A stretch of DNA of 64,000 nt from Rossellomorea arthrocnemi (GTDB lineage: Bacteria; Bacillota; Bacilli; Bacillales; Bacillaceae_B): the NCBI RefSeq assembly GCF_904424705.1, contig NZ_CAJGBF010000008.1, positions 1-64,000 of the forward strand, read 5' to 3'. Both the position numbers and the translations under genes were made by a program. Shown here piece by piece: positions 18,777 to 27,498 of the stretch (positions are counted from its first letter, which is position 1; every line of letters starts with the position of its first letter). The notes under the pieces are model-generated. The model saw only the letters and a program-made list of their open reading frames with translations. It did not search any database and was not told the DNA's origin.

Positions 18777-19193
18777 ATGCAAATTGCAGAAAAAACCATT
18801 GAAGTGCGTTACGCAGAGACAGATCAAATGGGGGTTGTATATCATGCAAACTACCTTGTATGGATGGAGCTCGGTCGTACACAACTGATTGAAGACCTGG
18901 GCTTTAAATATGCTGATATAGAAAAAGAAGGGATTTTATCCCCAGTCATTGACCTGAATGTAAGCTACAAGTCACCGGTTCGCTATGGGGAAAAAGCGTT
19001 TATCAAAACATGGGTGGAAGAGTACGATGGGCTGCGTATTACATATGCTTACGAAATTTATAATGGAGATAACCAGCTTGCCATTACCGGGCAAACCAAA
19101 CATGTGTGCGTGAAGCAAGAAAACTTTCGTCCCATTTCAATCCGAAAGATGTTTCCTCATTGGCATGATGCCTATGAAAGAGCAAAGAAATAA
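18777..19193 (+). CDS. yneP: 4HBT-fold acyl-CoA thioesterase (YneP)
   Basis: Hot-dog fold thioesterase of 138 aa in the YbgC/FcbC group. The motif YAETDQMGVVYHANYLVWME carries the catalytic Asp of this family. It probably hydrolyses a short- or medium-chain acyl-CoA; the substrate is unknown. It keeps the B. subtilis position between tlp and yneQ. Confidence 0.85.
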   Translation: MQIAEKTIEVRYAETDQMGVVYHANYLVWMELGRTQLIEDLGFKYADIEKEGILSPVIDLNVSYKSPVRYGEKAFIKTWVEEYDGLRITYAYEIYNGDNQLAITGQTKHVCVKQENFRPISIRKMFPHWHDAYERAKK

Positions 19194-19268
19194 TATCCTA
19201 TATAGTCTCCCCGGCAGGGAATTATCCCTGAACTCCTTTAAAAAACAGGATTGGAAAGGAAGGCAGCC

Positions 19269-19574
19269 ATGGCATTCGGACTAACGAAAGAAGAGCTAAG
19301 AGAATGGAAACATCAAGTGAAGAATGGTGAGATTGCATTTCTTACCCACTACTGGCTGGATGATCGATTTCCCGATACACGTTCCGTGACGAAGGTGGGC
19401 TGCTGTAACCTCGATCGATTGTCCCGTTGGGGGGAGAAGTATGGGTTGAAAGAGGAATGGATTCATCAAAGGAAAGAGGGCTTTCCCCATTTCGATCTTT
19501 TAGGGGAAATCCAGGAAAATATCCTCCTTAAAGAAGGCCTACATGAGCATATTACCCGTTTCGGGAAGAAATAA
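19269..19574 (+). CDS. yneQ: Conserved protein YneQ
   Basis: 101-residue soluble protein (MAFGLTKEELREWK, then THYWLDDRFPDTRSVTKVGC) of unknown function, recognised mainly from its position after yneP and before yneR. I chose the ATG with GGAAAGGAAGGCAGCC; a TTG six codons upstream is also open. It has two adjacent Cys (GCCNLDRLSRWG). Confidence 0.75.
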   Translation: MAFGLTKEELREWKHQVKNGEIAFLTHYWLDDRFPDTRSVTKVGCCNLDRLSRWGEKYGLKEEWIHQRKEGFPHFDLLGEIQENILLKEGLHEHITRFGKK

Positions 19575-19587
19575 GGACCGGACACTA

Positions 19588-19617
19588 AGAAAAAAAGGCT
19601 GGCATCCGCCAGCCTTT
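19588..19617 (-). terminator. Terminator between yneQ and yneR
   Basis: AAAGGCTGGC-ATCC-GCCAGCCTTT. The U-run lies on the minus-strand transcript, so it mainly ends yneR, but it can stop yneQ transcripts too. Confidence 0.88.
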
Positions 19618-19625
19618 AATGCCCG

Positions 19626-19916
19626 TTATTTTTTGTACTCGTATGATGGTTCTTGAAGATTCTGGTCGTATTCAACATATAAATCATGACCATCAAAGAA
19701 CCATAAATCTCCTTCTTCAATAAAAAACTCCCGATTTTCAATTTCGATTCGTTCACCAAGATCCACCGGTTCGTCTTTGTTCACCCCTAATGAAAAACCA
19801 TCGTGCAGAGGACTGGAACCTCCGTATCGTACATAAAAACGAACTTGTTCGCCTTCCTCAACAAGCATTTCGTTTTTAAACCACGTAAGAGCTTCTTTTG
19901 AAATATGTATGTTCAT
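19626..19916 (-). CDS. yneR: HesB/IscA-like protein YneR
   Basis: 96 residues of the HesB/YneR branch of the iron-sulfur carrier fold (MNIHISKEALTWFKNEM, then RFYVRYGGSSPLHDGFSLG). The three conserved Cys of true A-type Fe-S carriers are absent, so an Fe-S role is doubtful. The gene is convergent with yneQ. Confidence 0.85.
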   Translation of the reverse strand: MNIHISKEALTWFKNEMLVEEGEQVRFYVRYGGSSPLHDGFSLGVNKDEPVDLGERIEIENREFFIEEGDLWFFDGHDLYVEYDQNLQEPSYEYKK

Positions 19917-20038
19917 TGATGAGACTCCTTTCTCTACAGGTATTTTCCAGAGTGGTTCTGGACAAAGAAGGTTTCATTTCATATTATATACATAGTGAAG
20001 TAGGAACATCTACTAATACGCATAAAGGGATGAAATAG

Positions 20039-20299
20039 ATGAAGACACAAACTTTATTATATTACATTGGTGCATTTATATTTACCGGACTGAGTATCTT
20101 AACGTTTATTCAATTGCATGAAGCTAAATATCAGATTGAAGCAGGGACATTCATTGTGATTTCAGCCCTCCTTTATTATGGAATGGTCACACTTTTCTTT
20201 AAGAGCAGCCGTAAGACCTTTCTGGCAGCCAATATCTTTTTGGCGGCTTTAGCTCTTGCAGGCATTTTCTTCAATTCATTGATTTTTGGCGGACATTAA
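20039..20299 (+). CDS. Small membrane protein, unknown function
   Basis: 86 residues with three predicted hydrophobic helices (about 6-24, 36-52, 61-82) and little else. The start is supported by AAAGGGATGAAATAG. It stands between yneR and a capA-like gene and has its own terminator. I cannot name the family. Confidence 0.75.
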   Translation: MKTQTLLYYIGAFIFTGLSILTFIQLHEAKYQIEAGTFIVISALLYYGMVTLFFKSSRKTFLAANIFLAALALAGIFFNSLIFGGH

Positions 20300-20336
20300 A
20301 AGAACGAGCTTTCCTTTGGAGGAAGCTCGTTCTTTT
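20298..20336 (+). terminator. Rho-independent terminator
   Basis: AAGAACGAGCTTTCC / GGAAGCTCGTTCTTTT stem with a bulge; T-rich tail. It is probably also used by the converging capA-like gene. Confidence 0.85.
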
Positions 20337-20369
20337 CGTAAACTAAATATAACCTACAGGCTATCTTTC

Positions 20370-21527
20370 TCAATCAGGTATTCCGTCCACCATATGTGAT
20401 ACCATTTCTTCTTCTGTGTATGCAATCATACCATTTTCTTTGGCAAAACCGAGAGGATAAATCCGATAGTTTTTATAATGATTCTCTGACACAAAAGTAG
20501 GTTTGAACTGAACTGACGGGAAGGTAATTTGGGAGCCGGCAGGATTCATCTTTTTCTCTACCTGGACCGTTACCATTCCCCCGATATCCTTGAAATCATC
20601 TTTCTGTCCAGAAAGGAAATTCCCAAGGGAATAAATGACAACAGCTTCCCGACCATCATCTGTTTTGTAGGTCTGGATCGGCTGCAGCACATGGGGGTGG
20701 TGACCGAAAATGATGTCAACACCATTATTCGTCAATACCTTAGCAAGCCTTTGCTGTTCCTCAGTCGGGAAGCGTTGATACTCATTTCCCCAATGCAGGC
20801 TCATAACCACTAAATCGATGTCCATACTTTTGGCTTTCTGGATTTCCTTGATCATTTTTTGCTCATCTATTAAGTTGACTAAATACTCTTTTCCCTTTGG
20901 TACAGGAATTCCGTTTGTACCATACGTATAAGACAGGAGAGCAAATTTGATTCCATTCACATTAAAGGTACGAATACGACTTTGGTCTTCCCGGCTTTTA
21001 AACGCCCCAACATACGGCATGGAAATTTCCCCATAATAATCAATCGCACTCAAAAGACCTTTTTCACCCTGATCCAATGAATGATTGTTGGCAGTGGTCA
21101 CAGCATCCACTCCAACTTCCTGCAGTGCTTTAACAACCTCCTGCGGACTATTGAACAGGGGATAGCTTGATACGCCCAATTCCACACCACCCGGGGTTGA
21201 TTCCTGATTGGCAATAAGAAAATCTGGTGAAGAGAGCATGTCCTTAATGGGAGAGAACATAGGTGTGAAATCATATCCAGATTGTTTTTTTGCATCATTG
21301 TAGACCGTATCATGAATGAGGATATCTCCAATTGCAGCAATAGAAGCACTTGCTTTGATCGATTTCCCAGATGCCTGCACTTCCCTGGTGGTATGCAGAA
21401 GAGACGTTAACTCTTCTTCTCCTGCAGGAGTGGACCAGTCGGAATACTGCTTGTTTAGAAGAAAACCAGTCAACAAGAGTAATGGAATGCAGAGAACGAT
21501 ACTAGATATCAATCTTTTTTTATTCAT
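20370..21527 (-). CDS. CapA-family (PgsA-like) metallophosphatase-fold protein
   Basis: A 385-residue protein with an N-terminal signal anchor (about 5-23) and a CapA fold: IAAIGDILIHDTVYND, NQESTPGG, TTANNHSLDQGEKGL, SLHWGNEY and FGHHPHVLQPIQTY are the metal/phosphoesterase-like motifs. Related proteins take part in poly-gamma-glutamate capsule synthesis or export (PgsA/YwtB), but no pgsB or pgsC partners are here, so that function is not established. I preferred the third Met (RBS AAAGGATGATGAAT) because the first ATG abuts the RBS. Confidence 0.85.
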   Translation of the reverse strand: MNKKRLISSIVLCIPLLLLTGFLLNKQYSDWSTPAGEEELTSLLHTTREVQASGKSIKASASIAAIGDILIHDTVYNDAKKQSGYDFTPMFSPIKDMLSSPDFLIANQESTPGGVELGVSSYPLFNSPQEVVKALQEVGVDAVTTANNHSLDQGEKGLLSAIDYYGEISMPYVGAFKSREDQSRIRTFNVNGIKFALLSYTYGTNGIPVPKGKEYLVNLIDEQKMIKEIQKAKSMDIDLVVMSLHWGNEYQRFPTEEQQRLAKVLTNNGVDIIFGHHPHVLQPIQTYKTDDGREAVVIYSLGNFLSGQKDDFKDIGGMVTVQVEKKMNPAGSQITFPSVQFKPTFVSENHYKNYRIYPLGFAKENGMIAYTEEEMVSHMVDGIPD

Positions 21528-21698
21528 ATTCATCATCCTTTATTTTATGCACTACTTTCATTTTACAAAAAAACAAGGGGAAACGGTTAGTTTTTTTAGC
21601 GAAATCTGAAGAATATTATCAATTTATGCTGCTCCAGCTTTCTGGGAATTACACCTCATCATTCTCATATACAAGTATGGCTATACACAATCAGGAAC

Positions 21699-21756
21699 AA
21701 AAAAACGACCTATGCACCATGGTCCCCGGAAATCCGGTTACCTGGTGCATAGGTCG
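21699..21756 (-). terminator. Terminator of plsY
   Basis: 14-bp stem CGACCTATGCACCA / TGGTGCATAGGTCG with an inner CCGG hairpin; a T-run follows on the minus strand. Confidence 0.9.
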
Positions 21757-21765
21757 CTTTTTAAA

Positions 21766-22347
21766 CTAAAGCCATTTAATTTTTGGTTCGGTTTTATTTT
21801 TAATCCGTACAATGTTTGCCCGGTGCCTGTAAATTACAAAAATAGTCAGAATACCTACAACTATGATGAGGGGTATATCTTCAGTGAAGACAGAGTACGT
21901 AAAGGCGAGTACCGCTGCAATCATAGAAGAAAGGGATACATACTTCGTTGCATACAAGCAAATAAAAAAGACGGCCAGTAGTATGATAAAAAGGATGTAA
22001 TTGTAGCCTAGGAGGACACCCGCTGAGGTTGCCACAGCCTTTCCCCCCTTGAATTTTGCAAAAACAGGATACATATGGCCAATGACGGCAAATACTCCGG
22101 CCAATAACATATGTACATCACTTGCAAACATCAACGGTAATAGAGTGGCGAGGGTTCCCTTTAGAATATCCATGATGGTCACGATCATTCCAGCTTTTAC
22201 ACCAAGGGTTCTGAACGTATTCGTCCCACCAAGGTTCCCACTCCCATGTTCACGGATATCCTTTCCGTAAAACGTCTTACCAATCAATAAACCTGATGGA
22301 ATAGAACCTAATAAATACGAAAGTATGAGTATAAGGGCAAAAATCAT
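21766..22347 (-). CDS. plsY: Glycerol-3-phosphate acyltransferase PlsY
   Basis: Inner-membrane enzyme that transfers the acyl group of acyl-phosphate to glycerol-3-phosphate, the first step of phospholipid synthesis. Motif 1 ([10 protein letters not shown], then [17 protein letters not shown]), motif 2 ([13 protein letters not shown]) and motif 3 (HRANIVRI) are present with five hydrophobic helices. GTG-ATG-ATG tandem starts follow AAAGGAGCA; the last ATG has the best spacing. Same place as yneS in B. subtilis. Confidence 0.93.
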   Translation of the reverse strand: MIFALILILSYLLGSIPSGLLIGKTFYGKDIREHGSGNLGGTNTFRTLGVKAGMIVTIMDILKGTLATLLPLMFASDVHMLLAGVFAVIGHMYPVFAKFKGGKAVATSAGVLLGYNYILFIILLAVFFICLYATKYVSLSSMIAAVLAFTYSVFTEDIPLIIVVGILTIFVIYRHRANIVRIKNKTEPKIKWL

Positions 22348-22549
22348 CATCACTGCTCCTTTAAGAATAACTAATCCGCTCTTATTTTAACATGTTTTCC
22401 CTATAAAGGGGAGAAAATCATTAAAATAATTAGTACCTGTTCATAAAACTAGATGATACTATAAAAAACCGCCCATTCATTCTCTTCAAATGAAGGAAAT
22501 TATGTTAAAATGGACACACTTTACATAGTTGAAATGAAGGTGTACACAG

Positions 22550-23848
22550 ATGCAAATACTATTATCAGCTCTCCAATGGGTAGCTTTTATGGTGGCAGGA
22601 TCTATTGCCGCTCCCATTGCCATTGCAGACTTGTTCCAACTGTCTCCTGCAGATACAGCGGGATTCATTCAGCGGACGATATTCGTTTTAGGTGCGGCAA
22701 GCCTTATCCAGGCATTGTTTGGTCATAAGCTACCCATCAACGAAGGACCAGCAGGACTGTGGTGGGGTGTTTTTGCCATCTATGCAGGGTTTTCCGGAAC
22801 TCTTTATAGCAGTCATGAAGAAGTTTTAACCGTATTACAGGGAGGCATGATTGTCAGCGGAGTGATTTTCTTCATTCTTTCCGCCACAGGTCTTTTAAAG
22901 AAGCTATCCTCCTTATTTACGCCGGCGATCACGTTTATTTATTTAATGTTGTTGATTCTGCAATTAAGTGGATCCTTTATCAAGGGGATGTTTGGGATTC
23001 AGCATGAAGGACAATCCATGGAACCCCTTGTCCTCATTGGCAGCGTTCTGACTATCCTTGCTGCACTATATTTTTCCAGTCACAAGCAGAAATGGATTCA
23101 GCAATATTCCATCATTCTTGCCCTGGTCGCCGGATGGCTCATCTTCATTATGATGGGGCTTGGGGAAAGTACCTCTGTTTCCGACAGCTGGTTCTCATTA
23201 CCTCATGTTTTCGTATTTGGTGCGCCTGTGTTTGATACCGGTGTCATCGTGACCTCAATATTCATCACCTTTCTTTTAACAACTAATATGATCGCTTCCA
23301 TACGTGTGATGGAAGAGGTGATGAGAGCTAAGGGGCAACCCACCTATGAACGTTACACAAAGAGCGGCTTCGCATCAGGGTTGAATCAGCTCTTCGGAGG
23401 ATTATTTTCTGCGATTGGCTCAGTTCCCATTTCAGGGTCTGCAGGTTTTGTAACTGCGACTGGGATGTATTCAATCATCCCCTTTATTATTGGCAGCGGG
23501 ATCATCATGATTATCAGTCTGATTCCTAAGATCATGAACATATTTGCCAGTCTTCCAGCACCTGTCGGGTATGCAGTAACGACAGTTATCTTCATCAAGA
23601 TGGTCGGACTTGCCCTTTTCGAATATCGAAAAGAAGAGGATGTAGAAAGAATTCATTTCGTAGCAGGGATCTCACTCATTGTGGGAGTGGGAGCAATGTT
23701 TGTGCCTCCAAGTGCATTTAATGACATGCCGGTTGTCGTTGCGTCCATATTGAACAATGGATTAATATTGGGGACCATTACGGGTATAGTAGTGGAACAA
23801 TATATACTGAAGAAACAGAGGAGTCATTCCGTCGCCAGCAAACAATAA
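22550..23848 (+). CDS. NCS2-family purine/pyrimidine permease
   Basis: Nucleobase transporter-like membrane protein, 432 aa, with about 12-14 helices. The NCS2 hallmarks are INEGPAGLWWGVFAIYAG near the N-terminus and SGSAGFVTATGMYS with GTITGIVVEQYIL at the end. This branch resembles Bacillus 'purine/pyrimidine permeases' (YwdJ group) of unproven substrate, and is distinct from the PbuX gene in this window. The RBS is weak (GAAGGTG). No riboswitch was found upstream. Confidence 0.8.
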   Translation: MQILLSALQWVAFMVAGSIAAPIAIADLFQLSPADTAGFIQRTIFVLGAASLIQALFGHKLPINEGPAGLWWGVFAIYAGFSGTLYSSHEEVLTVLQGGMIVSGVIFFILSATGLLKKLSSLFTPAITFIYLMLLILQLSGSFIKGMFGIQHEGQSMEPLVLIGSVLTILAALYFSSHKQKWIQQYSIILALVAGWLIFIMMGLGESTSVSDSWFSLPHVFVFGAPVFDTGVIVTSIFITFLLTTNMIASIRVMEEVMRAKGQPTYERYTKSGFASGLNQLFGGLFSAIGSVPISGSAGFVTATGMYSIIPFIIGSGIIMIISLIPKIMNIFASLPAPVGYAVTTVIFIKMVGLALFEYRKEEDVERIHFVAGISLIVGVGAMFVPPSAFNDMPVVVASILNNGLILGTITGIVVEQYILKKQRSHSVASKQ

Positions 23849-24037
23849 TTTGCTGGCTTTTATTTATTATCCGCTTCCGTAAAGAATTTTTGGTAAGCAT
23901 GCTGTATGTCCACCCTCCATTCATCACAAACTATAGGAACAAATTCATTTTCTTTTACAACATGTTTACCTTTTGTATAATGAGGGTATCCCTTCTATGT
24001 TTAGTAAAATTTCTCAGTACATAAAGCAGGTGGAAAA

Positions 24038-25021
24038 ATGATTGAATTTCAAAATGTTACAAAAATCTACGAAGATGGTACAGAAGCCATTAAGGGAATA
24101 AACTTAACCATTCCTGAAGGTAAGCTTATTGCCTTGATCGGTCCGAGCGGATGCGGTAAAACCACTACAATGAAAATGATCAATAGACTTATAGCGCCTT
24201 CTGGGGGAACGATTCTCATTAATGGTAAAGACACTTCAGAAACAGATGAAGTCGACCTCAGGAGAAATATCGGTTATGTCATTCAACGGATCGGACTGCT
24301 TCCTCATATGACGATTGAAGAAAACATCAGCCTCATCCCCCGTCTAAAAGGGTGGAAAAAGGAAAGATATGAGGGACGAGTGGATGAGCTTCTTAATCTG
24401 GTAGGGCTGGAACCGGAAGTATACAAGAAAAGGTATCCTCTCGAATTAAGCGGTGGACAGCAGCAGCGGGTTGGGGTAATTCGCGCCCTTGCAGCGGAAC
24501 CACCTATCATCCTGATGGATGAACCGTTCAGCGCCCTGGATCCAATCAGTCGTGAACAACTCCAGGATGAATTGAAAAGCATCCAAAATACGATACATAA
24601 AACGATAGTGTTTGTCACTCATGACATTGATGAAGCGTTAAAGATCGCTGATGAGATCGCCGTTATGCGGGATGGTAAGATCGAACAGATTGCAACACCG
24701 GTGGATCTTCTCTCTAAACCTGCCAATGAGTTTGTACGTGCATTCATAGGTGAAAACCGATTGAACGTTCTAAAGCCTCTTAAGCTGGTTTCCGATATCA
24801 TGAAGGAAGATACGAACCATCTTCACAACATGCTTGAGGAAAACGAATACTCATCGATACCGTTTGATGCTTCCATTCAGGAAGCGGCGGGCATGCTCCT
24901 TTCATCTGGAAAGCCTTATCTGATGGTGACAAAAGACGACAGGAAGATCGGGATCCTCACATCAAGTGATATTCTCCAGACAGTAGCATCAGAAGGGAAT
25001 AAGGAGGCGAGCTCTGTATGA
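24038..25021 (+). CDS. Osmoprotectant ABC transporter, ATP-binding subunit
   Basis: ATPase (327 aa) of an OpuB/OpuC-type quaternary-amine importer. Walker A GPSGCGKTT (about 36-44), signature LSGGQQQRVG, Walker B IILMDEPFSALDP and the switch His in FVTHDID are all present. A single C-terminal CBS-like segment (about 255-320) is where OpuCA senses ionic strength or c-di-AMP. The stop overlaps the permease ATG by 4 bp. Confidence 0.9.
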   Translation: MIEFQNVTKIYEDGTEAIKGINLTIPEGKLIALIGPSGCGKTTTMKMINRLIAPSGGTILINGKDTSETDEVDLRRNIGYVIQRIGLLPHMTIEENISLIPRLKGWKKERYEGRVDELLNLVGLEPEVYKKRYPLELSGGQQQRVGVIRALAAEPPIILMDEPFSALDPISREQLQDELKSIQNTIHKTIVFVTHDIDEALKIADEIAVMRDGKIEQIATPVDLLSKPANEFVRAFIGENRLNVLKPLKLVSDIMKEDTNHLHNMLEENEYSSIPFDASIQEAAGMLLSSGKPYLMVTKDDRKIGILTSSDILQTVASEGNKEASSV

Positions 25022-25674
25022 ATACATTCTCTTTCCTATTCATCCATACCATTTCAAACCGATCAGATGCAATCTTAACGGGATTATTGGAACATCTATA
25101 TTTATCCTTTGTATCGATATTCATTGCGATTGCAATCTCGCTTCCACTGGGGATATACATCTCCAGGAAGAAACAATCAGCGGAATTCTTCATCGGGATC
25201 ACCGCTGTATTTCAAACGATACCGAGTTTGGCTCTATTCGGTTTCCTCATCCCATTACTTGGCACGGGAAGTATCACAGCCATCATCGCCTTAACGGTAT
25301 ATGCACTTCTACCCATACTCAGAAACACCTATACAGGCATCATTGGAGTGGATGAAGGTGTTATAGAAGCAGGAAGAGGCATGGGAATGACCAACACTCA
25401 GCTCCTATTCAAGGTCGAGCTGCCTCTGGCCCTCCCCTTCATCATGGCGGGTATCCGGACCGCTACAGTACTGACTGTCGGTGTTGCAACACTTGCCACC
25501 TTTGTAGGGGCAGGGGGACTGGGGGACCTTATTTATCGGGGACTATCCACGTGGAATAATGCACTCGTCCTTGCCGGAGCGATTCCAGCTGCACTACTCG
25601 CGTTGAGTTTTGATTTTTTATTAAAGCAGCTTGAACGAATGACAACTCCTAAAGGCTTAAAAGCAAGAAAATAA
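25018..25674 (+). CDS. Osmoprotectant ABC transporter, permease subunit
   Basis: 218-residue inner-membrane subunit with about five to six helices. The EAA loop (EAGRGMGMTNTQLLFKVELP) is the contact with the ATPase. It is the only permease in the operon, whereas B. subtilis OpuB and OpuC have two (B and D), so it probably acts as a homodimer. Translationally coupled to the ATPase gene. Confidence 0.88.
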   Translation: MNTFSFLFIHTISNRSDAILTGLLEHLYLSFVSIFIAIAISLPLGIYISRKKQSAEFFIGITAVFQTIPSLALFGFLIPLLGTGSITAIIALTVYALLPILRNTYTGIIGVDEGVIEAGRGMGMTNTQLLFKVELPLALPFIMAGIRTATVLTVGVATLATFVGAGGLGDLIYRGLSTWNNALVLAGAIPAALLALSFDFLLKQLERMTTPKGLKARK

Positions 25675-25698
25675 AGAGACATTCAAAGGAGAGTAAGA

Positions 25699-26598
25699 AT
25701 GAAAAAGAAATTACAGGCATTTATATTATTCATTGTATTATCCGTCGTAATCGCAGGTTGCGGAAATGGCGGGGGAAAAGACACCATCACAGTATCAGGA
25801 AAGATGTGGACAGAACAATTTATTTTAACTCAAATGATGGCTGAACTCCTCAAGGAAAAAACAGACTTGGATGTAAAAGTTGAGGAAGGGCTAGGGGAGG
25901 TCTCCATCCTGACACCCGCTCTTGAAAAAGGCGACATCGACGTGTATGTGGAATATACCGGTACAGGACTTGAAGCTGTACTGAAAGAACAAGCCAAGGA
26001 AGGTGCTTCAGCAGAAGAAATCCTTTCACAAGTCCGTAAAGGATACGAAAAAAAGTTTGATGTTACTTGGCTTAAGCCATTAGGTTTTGAAAACACATAT
26101 ACCCTTGCCTATACACAGGATCAGGACTTTAATGCAAAGACATTTTCCGACATTGTGCCACTTTCAAAGGATTTGAGTTTCGGTGCACCCCACCAGTTCT
26201 ACGAACGTGAAGGGGACGGATACGATGCCTTCTCTGAAGCATACGGATTTGAATTCAAAGAGAAGGAAAGCTTTGACCCGAACATTATGTATGAAGCGGT
26301 TAAAAATGGGGATGTAGACATTATTCCTGCTTTTACAACAGATGGACGTATCCAACGTTATCATTTAAAAACAACGAAGGACGATAAAGGATTCTTCCCA
26401 CCGTATGATGCTGCACCGATTATCCGTCAAGAGGTGCTGAAAGAGCATCCAGAAGTAGAGGAAGTTTTGAATGAGTTGGCAGGCAAAATCTCGGAAGAAG
26501 AGATGAGCGAACTGAATGCCAAAGTGGATATGGATAAACAGGACCCAAAAGATGTTGCACGGGATTTTCTTATATCTAAAGGATTGATCGAAAAGTAG
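25699..26598 (+). CDS. Osmoprotectant-binding lipoprotein
   Basis: Substrate-binding lipoprotein (299 aa). The lipobox VIAGCGN places the lipidated Cys at about residue 21. The OpuAC-like domain contains VSGKMWTEQFILTQMMAELL, DIDVYVEYTGTG and DVDIIPAFTTDGRI, typical of glycine betaine/choline/carnitine binders. Third gene of the operon, with RBS AAGGAGAGTAAG. The aromatic cage cannot be resolved by eye, so the ligand is open. Confidence 0.9.
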   Translation: MKKKLQAFILFIVLSVVIAGCGNGGGKDTITVSGKMWTEQFILTQMMAELLKEKTDLDVKVEEGLGEVSILTPALEKGDIDVYVEYTGTGLEAVLKEQAKEGASAEEILSQVRKGYEKKFDVTWLKPLGFENTYTLAYTQDQDFNAKTFSDIVPLSKDLSFGAPHQFYEREGDGYDAFSEAYGFEFKEKESFDPNIMYEAVKNGDVDIIPAFTTDGRIQRYHLKTTKDDKGFFPPYDAAPIIRQEVLKEHPEVEEVLNELAGKISEEEMSELNAKVDMDKQDPKDVARDFLISKGLIEK

Positions 26599-26610
26599 GA
26601 GAGAAAGGAG

Positions 26611-26680
26611 TGTCAGGCATGGAAGTAGAAGGGATGAGTCCACAAAACCATCTCTGGTCCTCCTGACATTTCTTTTTATT
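26611..26680 (+). terminator. Possible terminator of the osmoprotectant operon
   Basis: TGTCAGG pairs with CCTGACA across a long (44-nt) loop that can pair further; a T-rich tail follows. Weaker than the others in this window. Confidence 0.4.
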
Positions 26681-26800
26681 TAAGTAATTTTATAAAATTT
26701 TGAAAAATTGAAGGGAAATATGGTATAAAAGAAGAATAGGACTTAAGAAACAGTTGAAGAATAAAAGTGTTATGAATCAATGAAGGAGTTGAAATCACCT

Positions 26801-27208
26801 ATGGAGAATCCATCCCGGCATGAAATAGGCCACATACTCAACCAATCAAAACGCATCGCAGTGATTGGTTTAAGCGATAATCCAGAACGGACATCATATA
26901 TGGTATCCAAGGCGATGCAGGATCAGGGATATGATATCATCCCTGTAAACCCCACCATTGAGTCGGCATTAGGAGTAAAGGCTGTATCCTCTCTAAAGGA
27001 AATCAATGGAACGATTGATATCGTCAATGTATTTCGCCGCTCAGAATTTTTGCCGCAAATTGCGGAAGAATTTGATCAAATTGATTCAAACGTATTTTGG
27101 GCACAGCTTGGTGTCGTGAATGAAGAGGCTTATCGCTTTTTAAAGGAACGTGGGTATACAGTTATAATGGATCGCTGTATTAAGGTTGAACATGCTTTAA
27201 CCAAATAA
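26801..27208 (+). CDS. yneT: CoA-binding-domain protein YneT
   Basis: 135 residues of the YccU/YneT CoA-binding (Rossmann-like) family: RIAVIGLSDNPERTSYMVSK, IIPVNPTI and VFRRSEFLPQ are the conserved blocks. The physiological role is unknown. I chose the ATG giving MENPSRHEIG; the RBS AAGGAG lies 12 nt away, longer than usual. Lies before parE as in B. subtilis. Confidence 0.88.
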   Translation: MENPSRHEIGHILNQSKRIAVIGLSDNPERTSYMVSKAMQDQGYDIIPVNPTIESALGVKAVSSLKEINGTIDIVNVFRRSEFLPQIAEEFDQIDSNVFWAQLGVVNEEAYRFLKERGYTVIMDRCIKVEHALTK

Positions 27209-27219
27209 TTCTCACTTGT

Positions 27220-27249
27220 AACAAGCGGCTCTTACCGCTTGTTTTTTTC
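27220..27249 (+). terminator. Terminator of yneT
   Basis: AACAAGCGG-CTCTTA-CCGCTTGTT followed by TTTTT. Confidence 0.9.
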
Positions 27250-27498
27250 GTACCCATATCACGAAAACGATTGGAAGAAACCTGGGATCAACGGGGATAT
27301 TTTAATCGGTTCACGGAAATTCCATTTGCGAAAATCAAATAAAACGCTACAATAAGCAATAGTGGTTTACCTCAGAAATGACGAATTCCAGGTAAACGAA
27401 CAGACGTTCTTGTGTTATAGTTAATAGAGAGAAAACCAATAATAGCTTACAAAGAAACAATCTATTATGGTTAGAGAAGTTTTGAAAGGGGAATGTTC

